DNA of 64,000 nucleotides from Bacillus sp. S3 (GTDB taxonomy: Bacteria; Bacillota; Bacilli; Bacillales; Cytobacillaceae): the NCBI RefSeq assembly GCF_005154805.1, contig NZ_CP039727.1, forward strand, positions 369,501-433,500, given 5' to 3'. Below the pieces are notes generated by a model. It did no database searches, was not told where the DNA came from, and was given only the letters and a program-made list of their open reading frames with translations. Shown here one piece after another: positions 9,163 through 22,915 of this stretch (position 1 is the first letter of the stretch; every line of letters begins with the position of its first letter). Both the position numbers and the translations under genes were made by a program.

Positions 9163-10107
9163 GTGAATATGCTAACCGTTCAGGAATTGCGCAAAAGCTT
9201 TGGGGATTTCGAGGCTGTAAAGGGAGTTTCATTTGCAGTCGAGAAAGGAGAGTCGTATGGGCTGCTTGGGCCAAATGGGGCAGGAAAGTCAACCACTATC
9301 AATATGATGACCGGATTGTTTCCGCCCACATCAGGGATCATTCGGATAAAGGATATCGATGTGGTGAAAAACCCGAAGCAAGCACAAAAATGGATTGGGG
9401 TTGTACCGCAGGAGATTGCCCTTTATCAGACGATGTCAGCACGGGAGAATTTAAAATTTTGGGGAAGAATGTACGATCTTTCAGGGAATGAGCTTGAGAA
9501 AAGTGTCGATCAAGTGCTTGAGATTATCGGTTTAACAGACCGGGCAAAGGATAAAGTTGAGACCTTTTCCGGCGGGATGAAGCGGCGGGTCAATATTGGG
9601 GCAGCGATTTTACATAAACCAGAATTGCTGATTATGGATGAGCCGACTGTTGGTATCGATCCGCAATCAAGAAATCACATTTTGGAAACGGTAAAACTTC
9701 TTAACAGTGAAGGGATGACGATCATTTATACCAGCCATTATATGGAGGAGGTTGAATACCTTTGTGAGCGGATTGGCATTGTTGACCATGGGCAATTAAT
9801 TGCTTCCGGTACGTTACGTGAACTGCGGGAAACCATTGGTGATCATTCGCGGATTATTTTAACGATTGAGAAGGAAAGTGCAAATGTAGACCAGCTTAAT
9901 CAGACGTTAACGGGCCTTTTTTCTTCAAATGATGTTCAAATCCAAGACCAGCAAGTGATGGTCTTTCATAAAGAGCCGCAATTGATATTAACAGAATTCA
10001 TTCAGGCGGTGACCAAAACAGGCACAAAGGTTACCTCAGTGGATATCGTGGAACCGAACCTCGAAAGTGTCTTTTTGCATCTGACCGGACGAAATTTACG
10101 TGATTAG
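9163..10107 (+). CDS. ABC transporter ATP-binding protein (LnrL-like)
   Basis: ATPase subunit of an ABC-2 exporter. Walker A GPNGAGKST is at residues 36-44, the signature is FSGGMKRR, Walker B is LLIMDEPTVGID, and the H-loop lies in IIYTSHYMEE. The C-terminal extension of about 80 residues is typical of drug-export ATPases. I prefer GTG at 9163 (7 nt after GGGAG); an ATG at 9142 is also in frame but lacks a good site. Size and the two permeases that follow resemble B. subtilis LnrLMN (linearmycin resistance), but no LnrJK-like two-component genes are adjacent, so the substrate is open. Confidence 0.88.
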   Translation: MNMLTVQELRKSFGDFEAVKGVSFAVEKGESYGLLGPNGAGKSTTINMMTGLFPPTSGIIRIKDIDVVKNPKQAQKWIGVVPQEIALYQTMSARENLKFWGRMYDLSGNELEKSVDQVLEIIGLTDRAKDKVETFSGGMKRRVNIGAAILHKPELLIMDEPTVGIDPQSRNHILETVKLLNSEGMTIIYTSHYMEEVEYLCERIGIVDHGQLIASGTLRELRETIGDHSRIILTIEKESANVDQLNQTLTGLFSSNDVQIQDQQVMVFHKEPQLILTEFIQAVTKTGTKVTSVDIVEPNLESVFLHLTGRNLRD

Positions 10108-10119
10108 GGGGCGGAGAGG

Positions 10120-11307
10120 ATGAAATATTGGTGGCTTGCATGGAAGGATCTCATACTTGTCGCGCGCGATAAAAAGGCCCTTTTAACTCTGATTTTAATG
10201 CCGCTGCTGTTAATCGCCATTTTAGGCTCGGCCTTTGGGGATATGATGAAGGAAGATGAAGAGTTTACAATCAAAAAATTCACCCTCGGGGTGGTTAATT
10301 TAGATCAGGGCCAGCTGAGCAAAGTCCTAACCGATGAAGTGTTTGCCAAAAGCTTATCAGAACAAATACAAGTGAAATATTATCAAGAAGAAGAAATGAC
10401 CCAAAAAATAAAAGACCACAAACTTACCGTCGGCATCATCATCGAAAAAGACTTCACCCAATCATTGATGACAGGACAAGGAACGAAAGTAAAACTTTTA
10501 TCGGTGCCTGACACCTTTATTAACTCAACCATTGTACAAAATGTGATTGAGCAGTTTTCGCGCTCGATACCAATTGAAGCTGCTGCGGCGCAAATGGCCC
10601 AGCCGGTGCAGGGAGGGAATCCAACCAGCCCGCTGCTGGAAGGGTACGGGGAAAAACCGCTGATTAAAGAAACAACAATCGATGCGAAAACGAAGCCGGT
10701 CAGCTCTTTTCAATATTACGCAGCTGCCATGGGTGTAATGTTTCTATTGATGACAGTCGTCCAAGGTGTTTCCACCATGATCCTCGAAAAAGAACAAGAG
10801 GTCTTTAAACGGCTGCTTCTTACAAATTTAACCTACCCCAATTATCTGTTTGGAAAATTGCTCGGCTTAATCAGTATTTGTTTGATGCAAGCATTTATCA
10901 TCATTGCCGGTACCAGGCTTATTTTCGGGGTAGATTGGGGGCCGTCCGTTTCAAGTATAGTCATCATGACAGTAGCGTTTGTCATCAATGCGTGCGGACT
11001 TGGTGTGTTAGCGGGCTCGTTTATTAAAACAGAGAAATCGTTTAATGTGGCTGGCATGTTTGGAACACAAATCATGGCAGCTCTTGGCGGGAGTATGGTT
11101 CCATTGTATATATTCCCGGATTGGATCGTTTTCGCAACAAAGTTTATCCCTAATGGGCTGGCGCTGCAATCCTATTTAGATCTAATGTCAGGTGCGTCAA
11201 TTATCAAGATCCTGCCGGCAATCGGCGGGTCATTAGGTCTTGGTCTGCTTTTTTTTGTCATTGGATTAATTCGCCTTTCATTCGAAAGGAGAGGGAAATA
11301 TGCGTAA
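10120..11307 (+). CDS. ABC-2 type permease (LnrM-like)
   Basis: A 395-residue ABC-2 membrane subunit. One N-terminal helix (about residues 20-40) is followed by a large extracytoplasmic region of about 150 residues and then five C-terminal helices (from about residue 205), ending in a short basic tail. It starts 12 nt after the ATPase gene with the site GGGGCGGAGAGG. Together with the next permease it forms a heteromeric exporter channel. The coding sequence contains the 13-mer GGTGCCTGACACC (10503-10515), which recurs in terminator-like positions elsewhere in the window. Confidence 0.87.
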   Translation: MKYWWLAWKDLILVARDKKALLTLILMPLLLIAILGSAFGDMMKEDEEFTIKKFTLGVVNLDQGQLSKVLTDEVFAKSLSEQIQVKYYQEEEMTQKIKDHKLTVGIIIEKDFTQSLMTGQGTKVKLLSVPDTFINSTIVQNVIEQFSRSIPIEAAAAQMAQPVQGGNPTSPLLEGYGEKPLIKETTIDAKTKPVSSFQYYAAAMGVMFLLMTVVQGVSTMILEKEQEVFKRLLLTNLTYPNYLFGKLLGLISICLMQAFIIIAGTRLIFGVDWGPSVSSIVIMTVAFVINACGLGVLAGSFIKTEKSFNVAGMFGTQIMAALGGSMVPLYIFPDWIVFATKFIPNGLALQSYLDLMSGASIIKILPAIGGSLGLGLLFFVIGLIRLSFERRGKYA

Positions 11308-12427
11308 GATCTGGACGATTCTTTCACTTCATTTAAAAGAGTTTTTCAAATCCCCTGGGACGCTGGTGCTGATGTTTGTCATGCCGGCATTGTTTAGCTG
11401 GATTTTCGGAGGCATCTCTGTTAATTCAGAACAGACCAAACCAGTTGTTAACGTTGTTTCCGGTGATTCACCGGTCCATACAGAGATTCTGCATCTGTTA
11501 AAGCAGGAAGAAAATTATAGCTGGAAAAAGGTAACACGCAAGCAGGCTGAAAAAAATGTCTCTGCACAGGATGTGGTTGCTGCTGTCGTGCTGCCGAATG
11601 ATATCAGCCAACGAATCACCGAAAAGAAACCGATATTTGACATAATTCTGCAGCGCAAGACGGAAAATTATCTAGCCTTATCTTCTCATATAGAGGGAAC
11701 GGCAGGGGTGATTCTTCGTTCCTATCAGGTTGCATCCGCAAGGGATGAGGGCGCTTTTTCCGAAGTGCTCGAGACAATCGCTGCAAATAAAGGTGTGACA
11801 GTCGAAAAGCAAATCATTCAAAAAGATACCAATGATTCAGTAGTTATCAACCTGATGTTTGTTGGATTTGCCATCATGTTTATGATGTTCGGTCTGTCAG
11901 GAGCAGCCTCGGCAATCCTTGATGAACGAATTGGCGGTACATGGGGAAGGCTGATTGTTTCACCTGCAAGCAAACTGCAAATAAGCCTTGGCTATCTTTT
12001 GGCTTACTTTTTGATGGGGTGGATTCAATTTGCGGTATTAATGGCTGCTATGAATATCATGTTTGAAACAACCTGGGGAAGGTTATCTTATTTCATTCCC
12101 TTTGCATCACTCGTCATCCTATGTGTGGTGGGCTTCGGTCTCATGATTGCCGGGCTCGTCAAAACAAAGCAGCAAGCCTCGGCAATCAGTGCGGTTTTAA
12201 TCGTGAGCACTTGTATGCTTGGCGGTGTTTATTGGCCGATTGATGTGGTACCGGAGATTATGCAAAAAATTGCCTTGGGCGTCCCGCAGACATGGGCGAT
12301 GTCAGGCTTTAAAGAAATCATCAGCGGCAGCCTGCACACTGGAACCTTACTAAAAGATACTGCAGCACTGCTTGGATTTAGCGCATTGTTCTTTTTTATA
12401 GGTTTAAAAGGGATGAAATTTGAATAA
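11300..12427 (+). CDS. ABC-2 type permease (LnrN-like)
   Basis: A 375-residue second ABC-2 membrane subunit with the same layout: one N-terminal helix, an extracytoplasmic domain, then five helices with the ABC-2 signature region ASAILDERIGGTWGRL before them. It overlaps the previous gene by 8 nt and has an upstream AAAGGAGAGG site, so co-translation is likely. It is the last gene of the exporter operon; no strong terminator is seen before the glcT promoter. Confidence 0.87.
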   Translation: MRKIWTILSLHLKEFFKSPGTLVLMFVMPALFSWIFGGISVNSEQTKPVVNVVSGDSPVHTEILHLLKQEENYSWKKVTRKQAEKNVSAQDVVAAVVLPNDISQRITEKKPIFDIILQRKTENYLALSSHIEGTAGVILRSYQVASARDEGAFSEVLETIAANKGVTVEKQIIQKDTNDSVVINLMFVGFAIMFMMFGLSGAASAILDERIGGTWGRLIVSPASKLQISLGYLLAYFLMGWIQFAVLMAAMNIMFETTWGRLSYFIPFASLVILCVVGFGLMIAGLVKTKQQASAISAVLIVSTCMLGGVYWPIDVVPEIMQKIALGVPQTWAMSGFKEIISGSLHTGTLLKDTAALLGFSALFFFIGLKGMKFE

Positions 12428-12467
12428 CTTCCCAGCTATGTTTTAGAAAAGTTGTCGAAAATGGTCG

Positions 12468-12496
12468 TTGACTTCCAGTGGAGCCTCTTATAACAT
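12468..12496 (+). promoter_or_regulatory. Candidate promoter of glcT
   Basis: TTGACT (12468-12473) and TAACAT (12491-12496), 17 nt apart, lie 40 nt before the glcT start. Confidence 0.5.
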
Positions 12497-12536
12497 TAAA
12501 TATGAATGTATTAAGTAGGAACGGGGGGGAAACTGT

Positions 12537-13379
12537 TTGGCCAATTTATTAATTGATAAAGTATTGAATAATAATGTGCTAATCGCTAAACACCCTTCCT
12601 ATGAAGAAGTTGTGTTAATAGGTAAAGGTATAGGGTTTAATCGAAAACACGGGGACTATATCGAAACTGAAGCAGTAGAAAAGCTGTTTGTATTGAAAAA
12701 CGAAAAAGAGCAGCAAAACTACATTAAGCTACTTCCGTTTATCGATAACGAGTATTTAGAAGTCATTATTTCCTCGATTGACTTAATAAAACAGCGGACC
12801 CAATCTGTCTTAAATGAACATATTCATGTGGCGCTGACGGACCATTTAATGTTTGCTCTGACAAGAGCTTCGCAAGGAATGGAAATGCGAAATCCATTTC
12901 TAATTGAAACAAAGGCCCTTTACCACCGCGAGTATGAAATAGCGGAGGAAGTCGTTCGGTATATTAATGACAAGGCGGGAATAAGTCTGCCGGTTGGAGA
13001 GATTGGATTTATAGCTCTGCACATCCATAGTGCGATTACGAATAAAAATCTAACAGTAGTAAATCAACATTCGCAGCTTGTCAGCAGACTAGTTGAAATG
13101 GTAGAGAAGCAGTTTAAATTTGAAATCGATAAAGAAAGCATTGATTATATGAGACTCGTTCGTCATCTTCGCTTTGCTATTGAACGCGTAGAAAAGGGTG
13201 AAAGGGTAGCAGAACCGGAGAAAATTGCCTCCTTATTGAAAGAGGAATATCCTGTGTGCTATAATCTCTCGTGGAAACTCATTAAAGTGATGCAGCAATC
13301 ATTAAAAAAGAAGGTCTTTGATGCAGAAGCAGTATATCTGACCATGCATTTACAAAGACTTCAAAACAAATTTAAATAG
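12537..13379 (+). CDS. glcT: Transcription antiterminator GlcT (BglG/LicT family)
   Basis: A 280-residue antiterminator. An N-terminal CAT RNA-binding domain (about 1-60, KVLNNNVLIAKH and VLIGKGIGF) is followed by PRD1 (conserved His in NEHIHVALTDH) and PRD2 (His in VRHLRFAIER and LTMHLQRL). It matches B. subtilis GlcT. Unphosphorylated GlcT binds the RAT element just downstream and permits ptsG transcription when glucose is present; PtsG phosphorylates and inactivates it. The start is TTG at 12537, 6 nt after a G-rich site. The adjacent RAT and ptsG confirm the assignment. Confidence 0.95.
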   Translation: MANLLIDKVLNNNVLIAKHPSYEEVVLIGKGIGFNRKHGDYIETEAVEKLFVLKNEKEQQNYIKLLPFIDNEYLEVIISSIDLIKQRTQSVLNEHIHVALTDHLMFALTRASQGMEMRNPFLIETKALYHREYEIAEEVVRYINDKAGISLPVGEIGFIALHIHSAITNKNLTVVNQHSQLVSRLVEMVEKQFKFEIDKESIDYMRLVRHLRFAIERVEKGERVAEPEKIASLLKEEYPVCYNLSWKLIKVMQQSLKKKVFDAEAVYLTMHLQRLQNKFK

Positions 13380-13390
13380 CGATTATTATA

Positions 13391-13500
13391 ACGTGTTACT
13401 GATTCGACCAGGCATGAGTGTAAAGGACTTGAATTGAAGTTTTAGGGGTACTCTATTCCTATACCTTCATTCAATGGACCTTTTGCTCATGCCTTTTTTA
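13391..13500 (+). promoter_or_regulatory. RAT antiterminator and overlapping terminator, ptsG leader
   Basis: The ribonucleic antiterminator occupies 13391-13420 and begins ACGTGTTACTGATTCGACCA, nearly the same as the B. subtilis ptsG RAT. Its 3' part (GGCATGAG, 13411-13418) is also the left arm of a terminator whose right arm CTCATGCC (13486-13493) leads into a T run; inner pairing of 13422-13440 with 13467-13485 extends the stem. GlcT binding to the RAT excludes the terminator. Confidence 0.92.
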
Positions 13501-13520
13501 TTGTTCATTTTATTGAAAAA

Positions 13521-13534
13521 TGTAAACGTTTTAT
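13521..13534 (+). promoter_or_regulatory. Candidate cre-like site upstream of ptsG
   Basis: TGTAAACGTTTTAT has the CG-centred half of the CcpA cre consensus but lacks the final CA. The first 13 bases recur upstream of the pyrroline-5-carboxylate dehydrogenase gene. It lies between the terminator and the ribosome-binding site, so any role would be as a roadblock. Confidence 0.35.
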
Positions 13535-13564
13535 GGGCTTGAATCCTTTCAGGAGGTAATTTAC

Positions 13565-15613
13565 ATGTTTAAAAGAGTTTTCGGGGTCTTACAAAAGATT
13601 GGTAAAGCATTAATGTTGCCGGTAGCCCTTTTGCCGGCCGCGGGTTTATTGTTGGGGATAGGAAATGCCTTGCAACAAGAAACAATGCTGCACTATCTGC
13701 CATTTTTAGATGTTCATTGGATACAACTAGTGGCAAGTGTCATGGAAGATGCAGGCGGAATTATTTTTGGTAATTTGGCACTTATCTTCGCCGCAGGTGT
13801 TGCGATAGGTTTAGCGGGTGATGGTGCCGCAGCACTTGCTGCCATCGTTGGTTACTTAGTGTTAAATCAGGTTATGAGTTCATGGTTAGGTGTTACAGCA
13901 AAAATGCTCGCTGAGAATCCGAGCTATGCCAGTGTTTTGGGGATTCCTACCTTACAAACCGGTGTATTTGGCGGTATTACCGTCGGTCTGATTGCAGCAT
14001 TTTGCTATAATCGTTACCATGATATTGAAATGCCTTCATTTCTTGGCTTCTTTGCAGGCAAACGCTTTGTTCCGATAGCAACATCAGGCTTATCGCTAAT
14101 TGCTGGTTTATTGTTATTAGTTATCTGGCCGCCGATTCAACAGGCTATGAATAGTGCATCCGTGTGGCTTATGGGCGAGGGAACGTATATCGCTGTCTTC
14201 TTCTTTGGATTTATTAAGCGATTGCTCATTCCGTTCGGTTTACACCATATTTTCCATGCGCCATTTTGGTATGAATTTGGTTCTTATAAGGATGCAGCGG
14301 GCCATATTGTTCGTGGAGATATGACCATCTTCTTCGCCCAGTTAAAGGATAATGTAAAAATTACAGCTGGAAACTTTATGGGGGGAGAATTCCCAATTAT
14401 GATGTTTGGGTTGCCAGCTGCAGCGTTAGCTATGTATCACACCGCACGGCCGGAGAGGAAAAAGCTAGTTGCCGGTTTGCTTGCCTCGGGTGCTTTAACG
14501 TCATTCCTAACAGGGATCACAGAGCCGCTTGAATTTTCTTTTATGTTTGTATCTCCCGTCCTTTTCGTTCTTCATGCTGTATTGGATGGCCTTTCATTTG
14601 TATTAATGGCCGTTTTTAATGTTCATTTAGGTTATACCTTCTCAGGTGGCGCCATCGACTTTTTCTTATTTGGTATCTTACCAGGAAGAGAGAAATGGTG
14701 GATTGCAATTCTTTTAGGACTTTGTTTCGCCGTTATTTACTATGTAGTCTTCCGATTCGCCATTACTAAATTTAATTTAATGACCCCAGGCCGGGAAGCA
14801 ATAGAAGAAGTGGATGAAGTAAGCAATAAAGGAAAAGCCGAGGACTTACCTTATAATATCCTTAATGCCATGGGAGGGCAGGAAAACATTGCTCATCTTG
14901 ATGCTTGCATTACCCGTCTTCGTGTTTCAGTAAATGATGCAAAGAATGTGGATAAGGAAGAGTTGAAGAAATTGGGTGCATCAGGTGTCCAAGAAGTAGG
15001 AAACAATATTCAAGCAATCTTCGGACCGCGTTCAGAAATAATTAAGAGCCAAATGATAGATATAATGGTAGGAAAAAGACCGCGTGCAATCGAAAAAGCA
15101 TTGGAAGAAAGGGGAGAACAACAAATTGAAGAAGCCTTCACATCAGAACGTGAGACCGATGATGTGTTTGCCGCGCCGTTAACAGGAGAAATCAAATCGA
15201 TTACAGAAGTCCCTGATCAAGTGTTTGCTGGAAAAATGATGGGTGACGGCTTTGCGATTGTACCGGCAGACGGAAGGGTAGTGTCACCTGTAGATGGGAA
15301 AATCGTTAACCTATTCCCTACGAAACATGCGATTGGTATCCTCTCAGATAGCGGCCGAGAAATATTAATTCACATTGGGATTGATACGGTTAACCTAAAA
15401 GGAAAATGTTTTGAATTATTGGTTTCTGAAAATGATCGTGTTGAAAAAGGCCAGCCGTTATTAAACGTAGATCTAGACTATATTAAAGCGAATGCCACAT
15501 CTACAATAACTCCAATTGTTTTCACTAACTTAGCAGAAGGTGAAAGAATCGTTATTAAGAAGAAAGGTCTTGTTGAACTTAAACAAGAAGGCATTGTAAA
15601 GATAACAAAATAA
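13565..15613 (+). CDS. ptsG: PTS glucose transporter subunit IICBA
   Basis: A 682-residue glucose-specific EII. The membrane EIIC domain (about 1-405) is followed by EIIB with phosphorylated Cys448 in [10 protein letters not shown] and by EIIA with phosphorylated His603 in [14 protein letters not shown] (the upstream KHAIGI supplies the second His). It imports glucose and phosphorylates it to glucose 6-phosphate. The fused C-B-A order and length match B. subtilis PtsG. Expression depends on GlcT antitermination at the leader. A good AGGAGG lies 8 nt before the ATG. Confidence 0.96.
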   Translation: MFKRVFGVLQKIGKALMLPVALLPAAGLLLGIGNALQQETMLHYLPFLDVHWIQLVASVMEDAGGIIFGNLALIFAAGVAIGLAGDGAAALAAIVGYLVLNQVMSSWLGVTAKMLAENPSYASVLGIPTLQTGVFGGITVGLIAAFCYNRYHDIEMPSFLGFFAGKRFVPIATSGLSLIAGLLLLVIWPPIQQAMNSASVWLMGEGTYIAVFFFGFIKRLLIPFGLHHIFHAPFWYEFGSYKDAAGHIVRGDMTIFFAQLKDNVKITAGNFMGGEFPIMMFGLPAAALAMYHTARPERKKLVAGLLASGALTSFLTGITEPLEFSFMFVSPVLFVLHAVLDGLSFVLMAVFNVHLGYTFSGGAIDFFLFGILPGREKWWIAILLGLCFAVIYYVVFRFAITKFNLMTPGREAIEEVDEVSNKGKAEDLPYNILNAMGGQENIAHLDACITRLRVSVNDAKNVDKEELKKLGASGVQEVGNNIQAIFGPRSEIIKSQMIDIMVGKRPRAIEKALEERGEQQIEEAFTSERETDDVFAAPLTGEIKSITEVPDQVFAGKMMGDGFAIVPADGRVVSPVDGKIVNLFPTKHAIGILSDSGREILIHIGIDTVNLKGKCFELLVSENDRVEKGQPLLNVDLDYIKANATSTITPIVFTNLAEGERIVIKKKGLVELKQEGIVKITK

Positions 15614-15650
15614 GAAAAGCCGGCCAATCGGGCCGGCTTTTCTTATTTTG
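15613..15650 (+). terminator. Terminator after ptsG
   Basis: The GC-rich stem AGAAAAGCCGGCC (15613-15625) pairs with GGCCGGCTTTTCT (15631-15643) and runs into a T-rich tail. Confidence 0.93.
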
Positions 15651-15672
15651 TTAAAAAAGTACTATTTTGTTG

Positions 15673-15701
15673 TTGACCTTTTATTAGCTCGGTGTTATTA
15701 T
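15673..15701 (+). promoter_or_regulatory. rRNA operon promoter P1
   Basis: TTGACC (15673-15678) and TATTAT (15696-15701) with 17 nt spacing, about 230 nt before 16S; the usual upstream member of a tandem rrn promoter pair. Confidence 0.75.
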
Positions 15702-15765
15702 ATTAAAGCAGTCGTTAATGCCGAGTTCACATTATGAAGATGTTTAAAACATTTTCAAAAAAGTG

Positions 15766-15794
15766 TTGACTTGAAGAAAACGACATGTTATATT
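15766..15794 (+). promoter_or_regulatory. rRNA operon promoter P2
   Basis: TTGACT (15766-15771) and TATATT (15789-15794), 17 nt apart, preceded by an A/T-rich UP-like stretch. The spacing from P1 (93 nt) is normal for tandem Bacillus rrn promoters. Confidence 0.8.
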
Positions 15795-15826
15795 AATAAA
15801 GTTGCTTCTGAACGAAGTAATGAAAT

Positions 15827-15841
15827 TGTTCTTTGAAAACT
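15827..15841 (+). promoter_or_regulatory. boxA-like antitermination site in the rrn leader
   Basis: TGTTCTTTGAAAACT matches the conserved Bacillus rrn leader boxA-like motif. A related copy (TTCCTTGAAAACT, about 17579-17591) lies in the 16S-23S spacer, the expected second position. Confidence 0.55.
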
Positions 15842-15932
15842 AAACAAACAAAAACGTCAACAAACAATAAATTATTAGTTTCTTCTATAGAAACTAAGCC
15901 AACGTTTTAAATTATGAGCTAATCAACTCAAC

Positions 15933-20615
<4,683 letters not shown>

Positions 20616-20695
20616 ATTTTTAATTGGTTGAACTCGTTTTTACAAAACTTCTTCTGCATTATCTAGTTTTGAGGGAATGAAACCTCAAATAAATA

Positions 20696-20812
<117 letters not shown>

Positions 20813-20815
20813 CAC

Positions 20816-20850
20816 AAAAAAAACAACCTGTTGTGGGTTGTTTTTTTTTG
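20816..20850 (+). terminator. rRNA operon terminator
   Basis: An A-rich arm ending AAACAACC pairs with GGGTTGTTT and continues in T9, directly after 5S. Confidence 0.9.
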
Positions 20851-20873
20851 TCTTTTTACAAGGAAAAAAAGAA

Positions 20874-20984
20874 GTCGTTGATAAAACCAGAAAAGTTGTT
20901 GATAGAATGCTAAAAGTCGTCGATAAATCTTAAAACCCGTCGATAATTACCCAAAAGTCGTTGATAAATGCCCTAAAACCCAGA
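20874..20984 (+). repeat. Degenerate tandem repeat with about 21-bp period
   Basis: Five units of the form GTCGTTGATAA-N10 begin at 20874, 20895, 20916, 20936 and 20957, giving periods of 21, 21, 20 and 21; a weak sixth may follow. The core read on the other strand is TTATCAACGAC with variation. No open reading frame extends through all units. Function unknown. Confidence 0.7.
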
Positions 20985-21307
20985 GAAAATAGTTTCCAAT
21001 CCTCTTCAATAAAGCCTGGAATAAACTAAAAACTTCCTCCCAATTCTACTTTTCATAGTACCAGCTCGCTACGGTGATGTTTTTTATCCACTCATTCCGG
21101 TTAGTAAGCATTTGCGTAAGTAACAGATTGAAATGGAATACTAATAGCAATAAGAAAGATAATAACAAGAATTTTTTTTTGCAAATTATCGCCCCTTTAC
21201 TTGAATTTACGGGTATATTTATTTTGTACTGTTGTGTAAGAATCATCAGGAATTTCGGGAACACTTGTGATAAAGTGTAGAAAGCATACAAATAAGGGGG
21301 CATCTCT
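20985..21307 (+). other. AT-rich intergenic stretch before yebE
   Basis: No convincing gene is seen; the two small open frames here (65-85 codons, one per strand) lack sites or family resemblance. The only structure noted is the inverted repeat ACACTT-N6-AAGTGT at 21261-21278, about 30 nt before the yebE start, which could be a small operator. Confidence 0.45.
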
Positions 21308-21850
21308 GTGTTGGAAAACGGTTTTATGATGGTTGCGATTATCCTAATTATTAATATTGTCTATGTTTCTTTTTTTACGATTAGGATGATCTTGACGTTA
21401 AAGGGTCAGCGCTATCTGGCAGCATCGCTAAGCATGATTGAAGTGGTTATTTATGTACTCGGTCTCGGCCTTGTTTTAAATAATCTGAATGAGATTCAAA
21501 ACCTTATTGCGTATGCGGTTGGTTATGGAATCGGTGTAATTGTTGGGATGAAGATTGAGGAAAAGCTCGCGTTAGGTTACATTACAGTCAATGTGATTAC
21601 AGTGGAATATGACAAAGATGTACCGAAATTGTTGCGGGAGAAAGGGTATGGCGTAACGGACTGGGCCGCCCATGGACTTGAGGGGAATCGAATGGCGATG
21701 CAAATCCTCACACCGCGAAAATTTGAATTAAAACTATATGATACGATAAAAAGTCTGGATCCTAAAGCCTTTATAATTTCTTATGAACCAAAATCGATCC
21801 ACGGGGGCTTCTGGGTAAAATCAGTGAAAAGAGGGAAATTGTTTTCATGA
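21308..21850 (+). CDS. yebE: UPF0316 / DUF2179 membrane protein YebE
   Basis: A 180-residue protein with three predicted N-terminal membrane helices (about 5-25, 33-55, 60-80) and a soluble C-terminal DUF2179-like domain ([13 protein letters not shown] near the end). It resembles B. subtilis YebE, and its position before yebG and purE is the same. The molecular function is unknown. The start is GTG at 21308 after AAGGGGG; a TTG at 21311 is an alternative. Its stop overlaps the yebG start by 4 nt. Confidence 0.85.
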   Translation: MLENGFMMVAIILIINIVYVSFFTIRMILTLKGQRYLAASLSMIEVVIYVLGLGLVLNNLNEIQNLIAYAVGYGIGVIVGMKIEEKLALGYITVNVITVEYDKDVPKLLREKGYGVTDWAAHGLEGNRMAMQILTPRKFELKLYDTIKSLDPKAFIISYEPKSIHGGFWVKSVKRGKLFS

Positions 21851-22044
21851 GCAAAAAGAAACTGCAATTTGAAGTGCAGGAAAATGAAAGTATTGAGGAG
21901 TGCCTTAATAGAATAAAGCAGCAGGGTTATGTTCCTGTCCGCAGAACGGAGAAGCCGATCTTTCAAGAGGTGAAGAAAGGGAATGAGACAATTTACGAGC
22001 CAATCGGCCGTCAAATCGTCTTTGAAGCCAAGTTAATTGAGTAA
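21847..22044 (+). CDS. yebG: NETI motif-containing protein YebG
   Basis: A 65-residue cytoplasmic protein with the diagnostic NETI motif in [17 protein letters not shown]. The whole family is this short, so it is complete. It is translationally coupled to yebE (ATGA overlap). Function unknown; the gene sits between yebE and purE as in B. subtilis. Confidence 0.88.
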   Translation: MSKKKLQFEVQENESIEECLNRIKQQGYVPVRRTEKPIFQEVKKGNETIYEPIGRQIVFEAKLIE

Positions 22045-22086
22045 AACACGAACATTATTGTGCAATTCAAAAATATTGTTCGATAT
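22045..22086 (+). promoter_or_regulatory. PurBox pair (PurR operator) of the pur operon
   Basis: CGAAC at 22049-22053 after an A-rich run and inverted GTTCG at 22078-22082 before an AT run, with 24 nt between them, are the paired PurBoxes found upstream of B. subtilis purE. PurR binds here and is released by PRPP. Confidence 0.85.
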
Positions 22087-22091
22087 ATTTA

Positions 22092-22121
22092 TTGACAACC
22101 TACAGCCTGAGTTGGTATGAT
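22092..22121 (+). promoter_or_regulatory. Promoter of the pur operon
   Basis: TTGACA (22092-22097) and TATGAT (22116-22121), 18 nt apart, immediately after the PurBox pair and about 35 nt before the riboswitch. Confidence 0.8.
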
Positions 22122-22155
22122 GAAGCTAGTTAATGAAACCAAAACCAATTATCTT

Positions 22156-22350
22156 TACCCTCGTATATCCATGGGAATATGGCCCATAAGTTTCTACCCA
22201 ATAACCGTAAATTATTGGACTATGAGGGAAAGTCAATATGTTCGGCACAATAAAGGGGCTTAGGCTTCTTGTTTGGTGACCTCATTTCTGTATGCCCGGA
22301 CAAATGGCTTTCTCTTAATTGAGAAGCTATTTGTTTCGGGTATTTTATTT
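22156..22350 (+). ncRNA. Guanine riboswitch with terminator, purE leader
   Basis: Canonical purine aptamer: P1 22158-22165/22221-22228, L2 AATATGG, J2/3 GTTTCTA, L3 CCGTAAA, and C22220 at the specificity position, so guanine. A long terminator hairpin occupies about 22293-22341 and is followed by TATTTTATTT. A possible antiterminator pairs AGGGAAAG (22225-22232, overlapping P1) with CTTTCTCT (22308-22315, inside the terminator left arm). Confidence 0.93.
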
Positions 22351-22426
22351 GTGCAGAAAAGCGGCGGAGTGCCACATAAGTGAATCACAACGTTTAAAAT
22401 ATATTTTTAGACTAGGGGGAACAAGG

Positions 22427-22915
22427 ATGCGGAATCTTGTCGGAGTGATTATGGGAAGTAAATCAGATTGGGAAACAATGAAGCATGCTTGTGAAATACT
22501 AGAACAATTTGAAATTCCATATGAAAAAAGGGTAGTATCAGCACATCGTACACCTGATTTGATGTTTACATATGCAAATGATGCGAGGAAAAGAGGCCTA
22601 AAGGTGATCATTGCCGGCGCAGGCGGAGCGGCTCATCTGCCTGGGATGGTGGCAGCGAAAACAACCTTGCCGGTGATCGGCATTCCTGTTCAATCCCAAG
22701 CCTTAAATGGACTGGATTCCTTACTGTCCATCGTGCAAATGCCGGGCGGGGTTCCGGTTGCAACAGTGGCGATTGGAAAAGCAGGTGCCGTGAACGCTGG
22801 CCTGCTTGCCGCACAAATTTTAGCAACCGAAGACTCAGCACTCGCTGATCAATTAGAAGCTAGAAGAGAAGCTATTAAACTAGAAGTTCTAGAAAGTAGT
22901 GATCAACTTGGCTAA
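22427..22915 (+). CDS. purE: N5-carboxyaminoimidazole ribonucleotide mutase
   Basis: A 162-residue class I PurE converting N5-CAIR to CAIR. It shows the catalytic GSKSDW near the N-terminus, SAHRTPD and [11 protein letters not shown] as in all family members. The ATG at 22427 follows AGGGGGAACAAGG; an upstream in-frame TTG lies inside the riboswitch terminator and is not credible. First gene of the twelve-gene operon, overlapping purK. Confidence 0.96.
   Translation: MRNLVGVIMGSKSDWETMKHACEILEQFEIPYEKRVVSAHRTPDLMFTYANDARKRGLKVIIAGAGGAAHLPGMVAAKTTLPVIGIPVQSQALNGLDSLLSIVQMPGGVPVATVAIGKAGAVNAGLLAAQILATEDSALADQLEARREAIKLEVLESSDQLG

Noticed and set aside
20874..20984. Array of true DnaA boxes near a replication origin
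   Set aside because: The cores differ from TTATCCACA at two or more positions and no dnaA, dnaN or AT-rich unwinding element is present; kept only as a repeat.
21046..21303. Overlapping small frames on both strands before yebE (85 and 68 codons)
   Set aside because: Low-complexity AT-rich sequence, no convincing site, and they exclude each other.
22319..22426. 36-residue N-terminal extension of purE
   Set aside because: The TTG lies in the riboswitch terminator hairpin; the ATG at 22427 has a good site and gives the family length.
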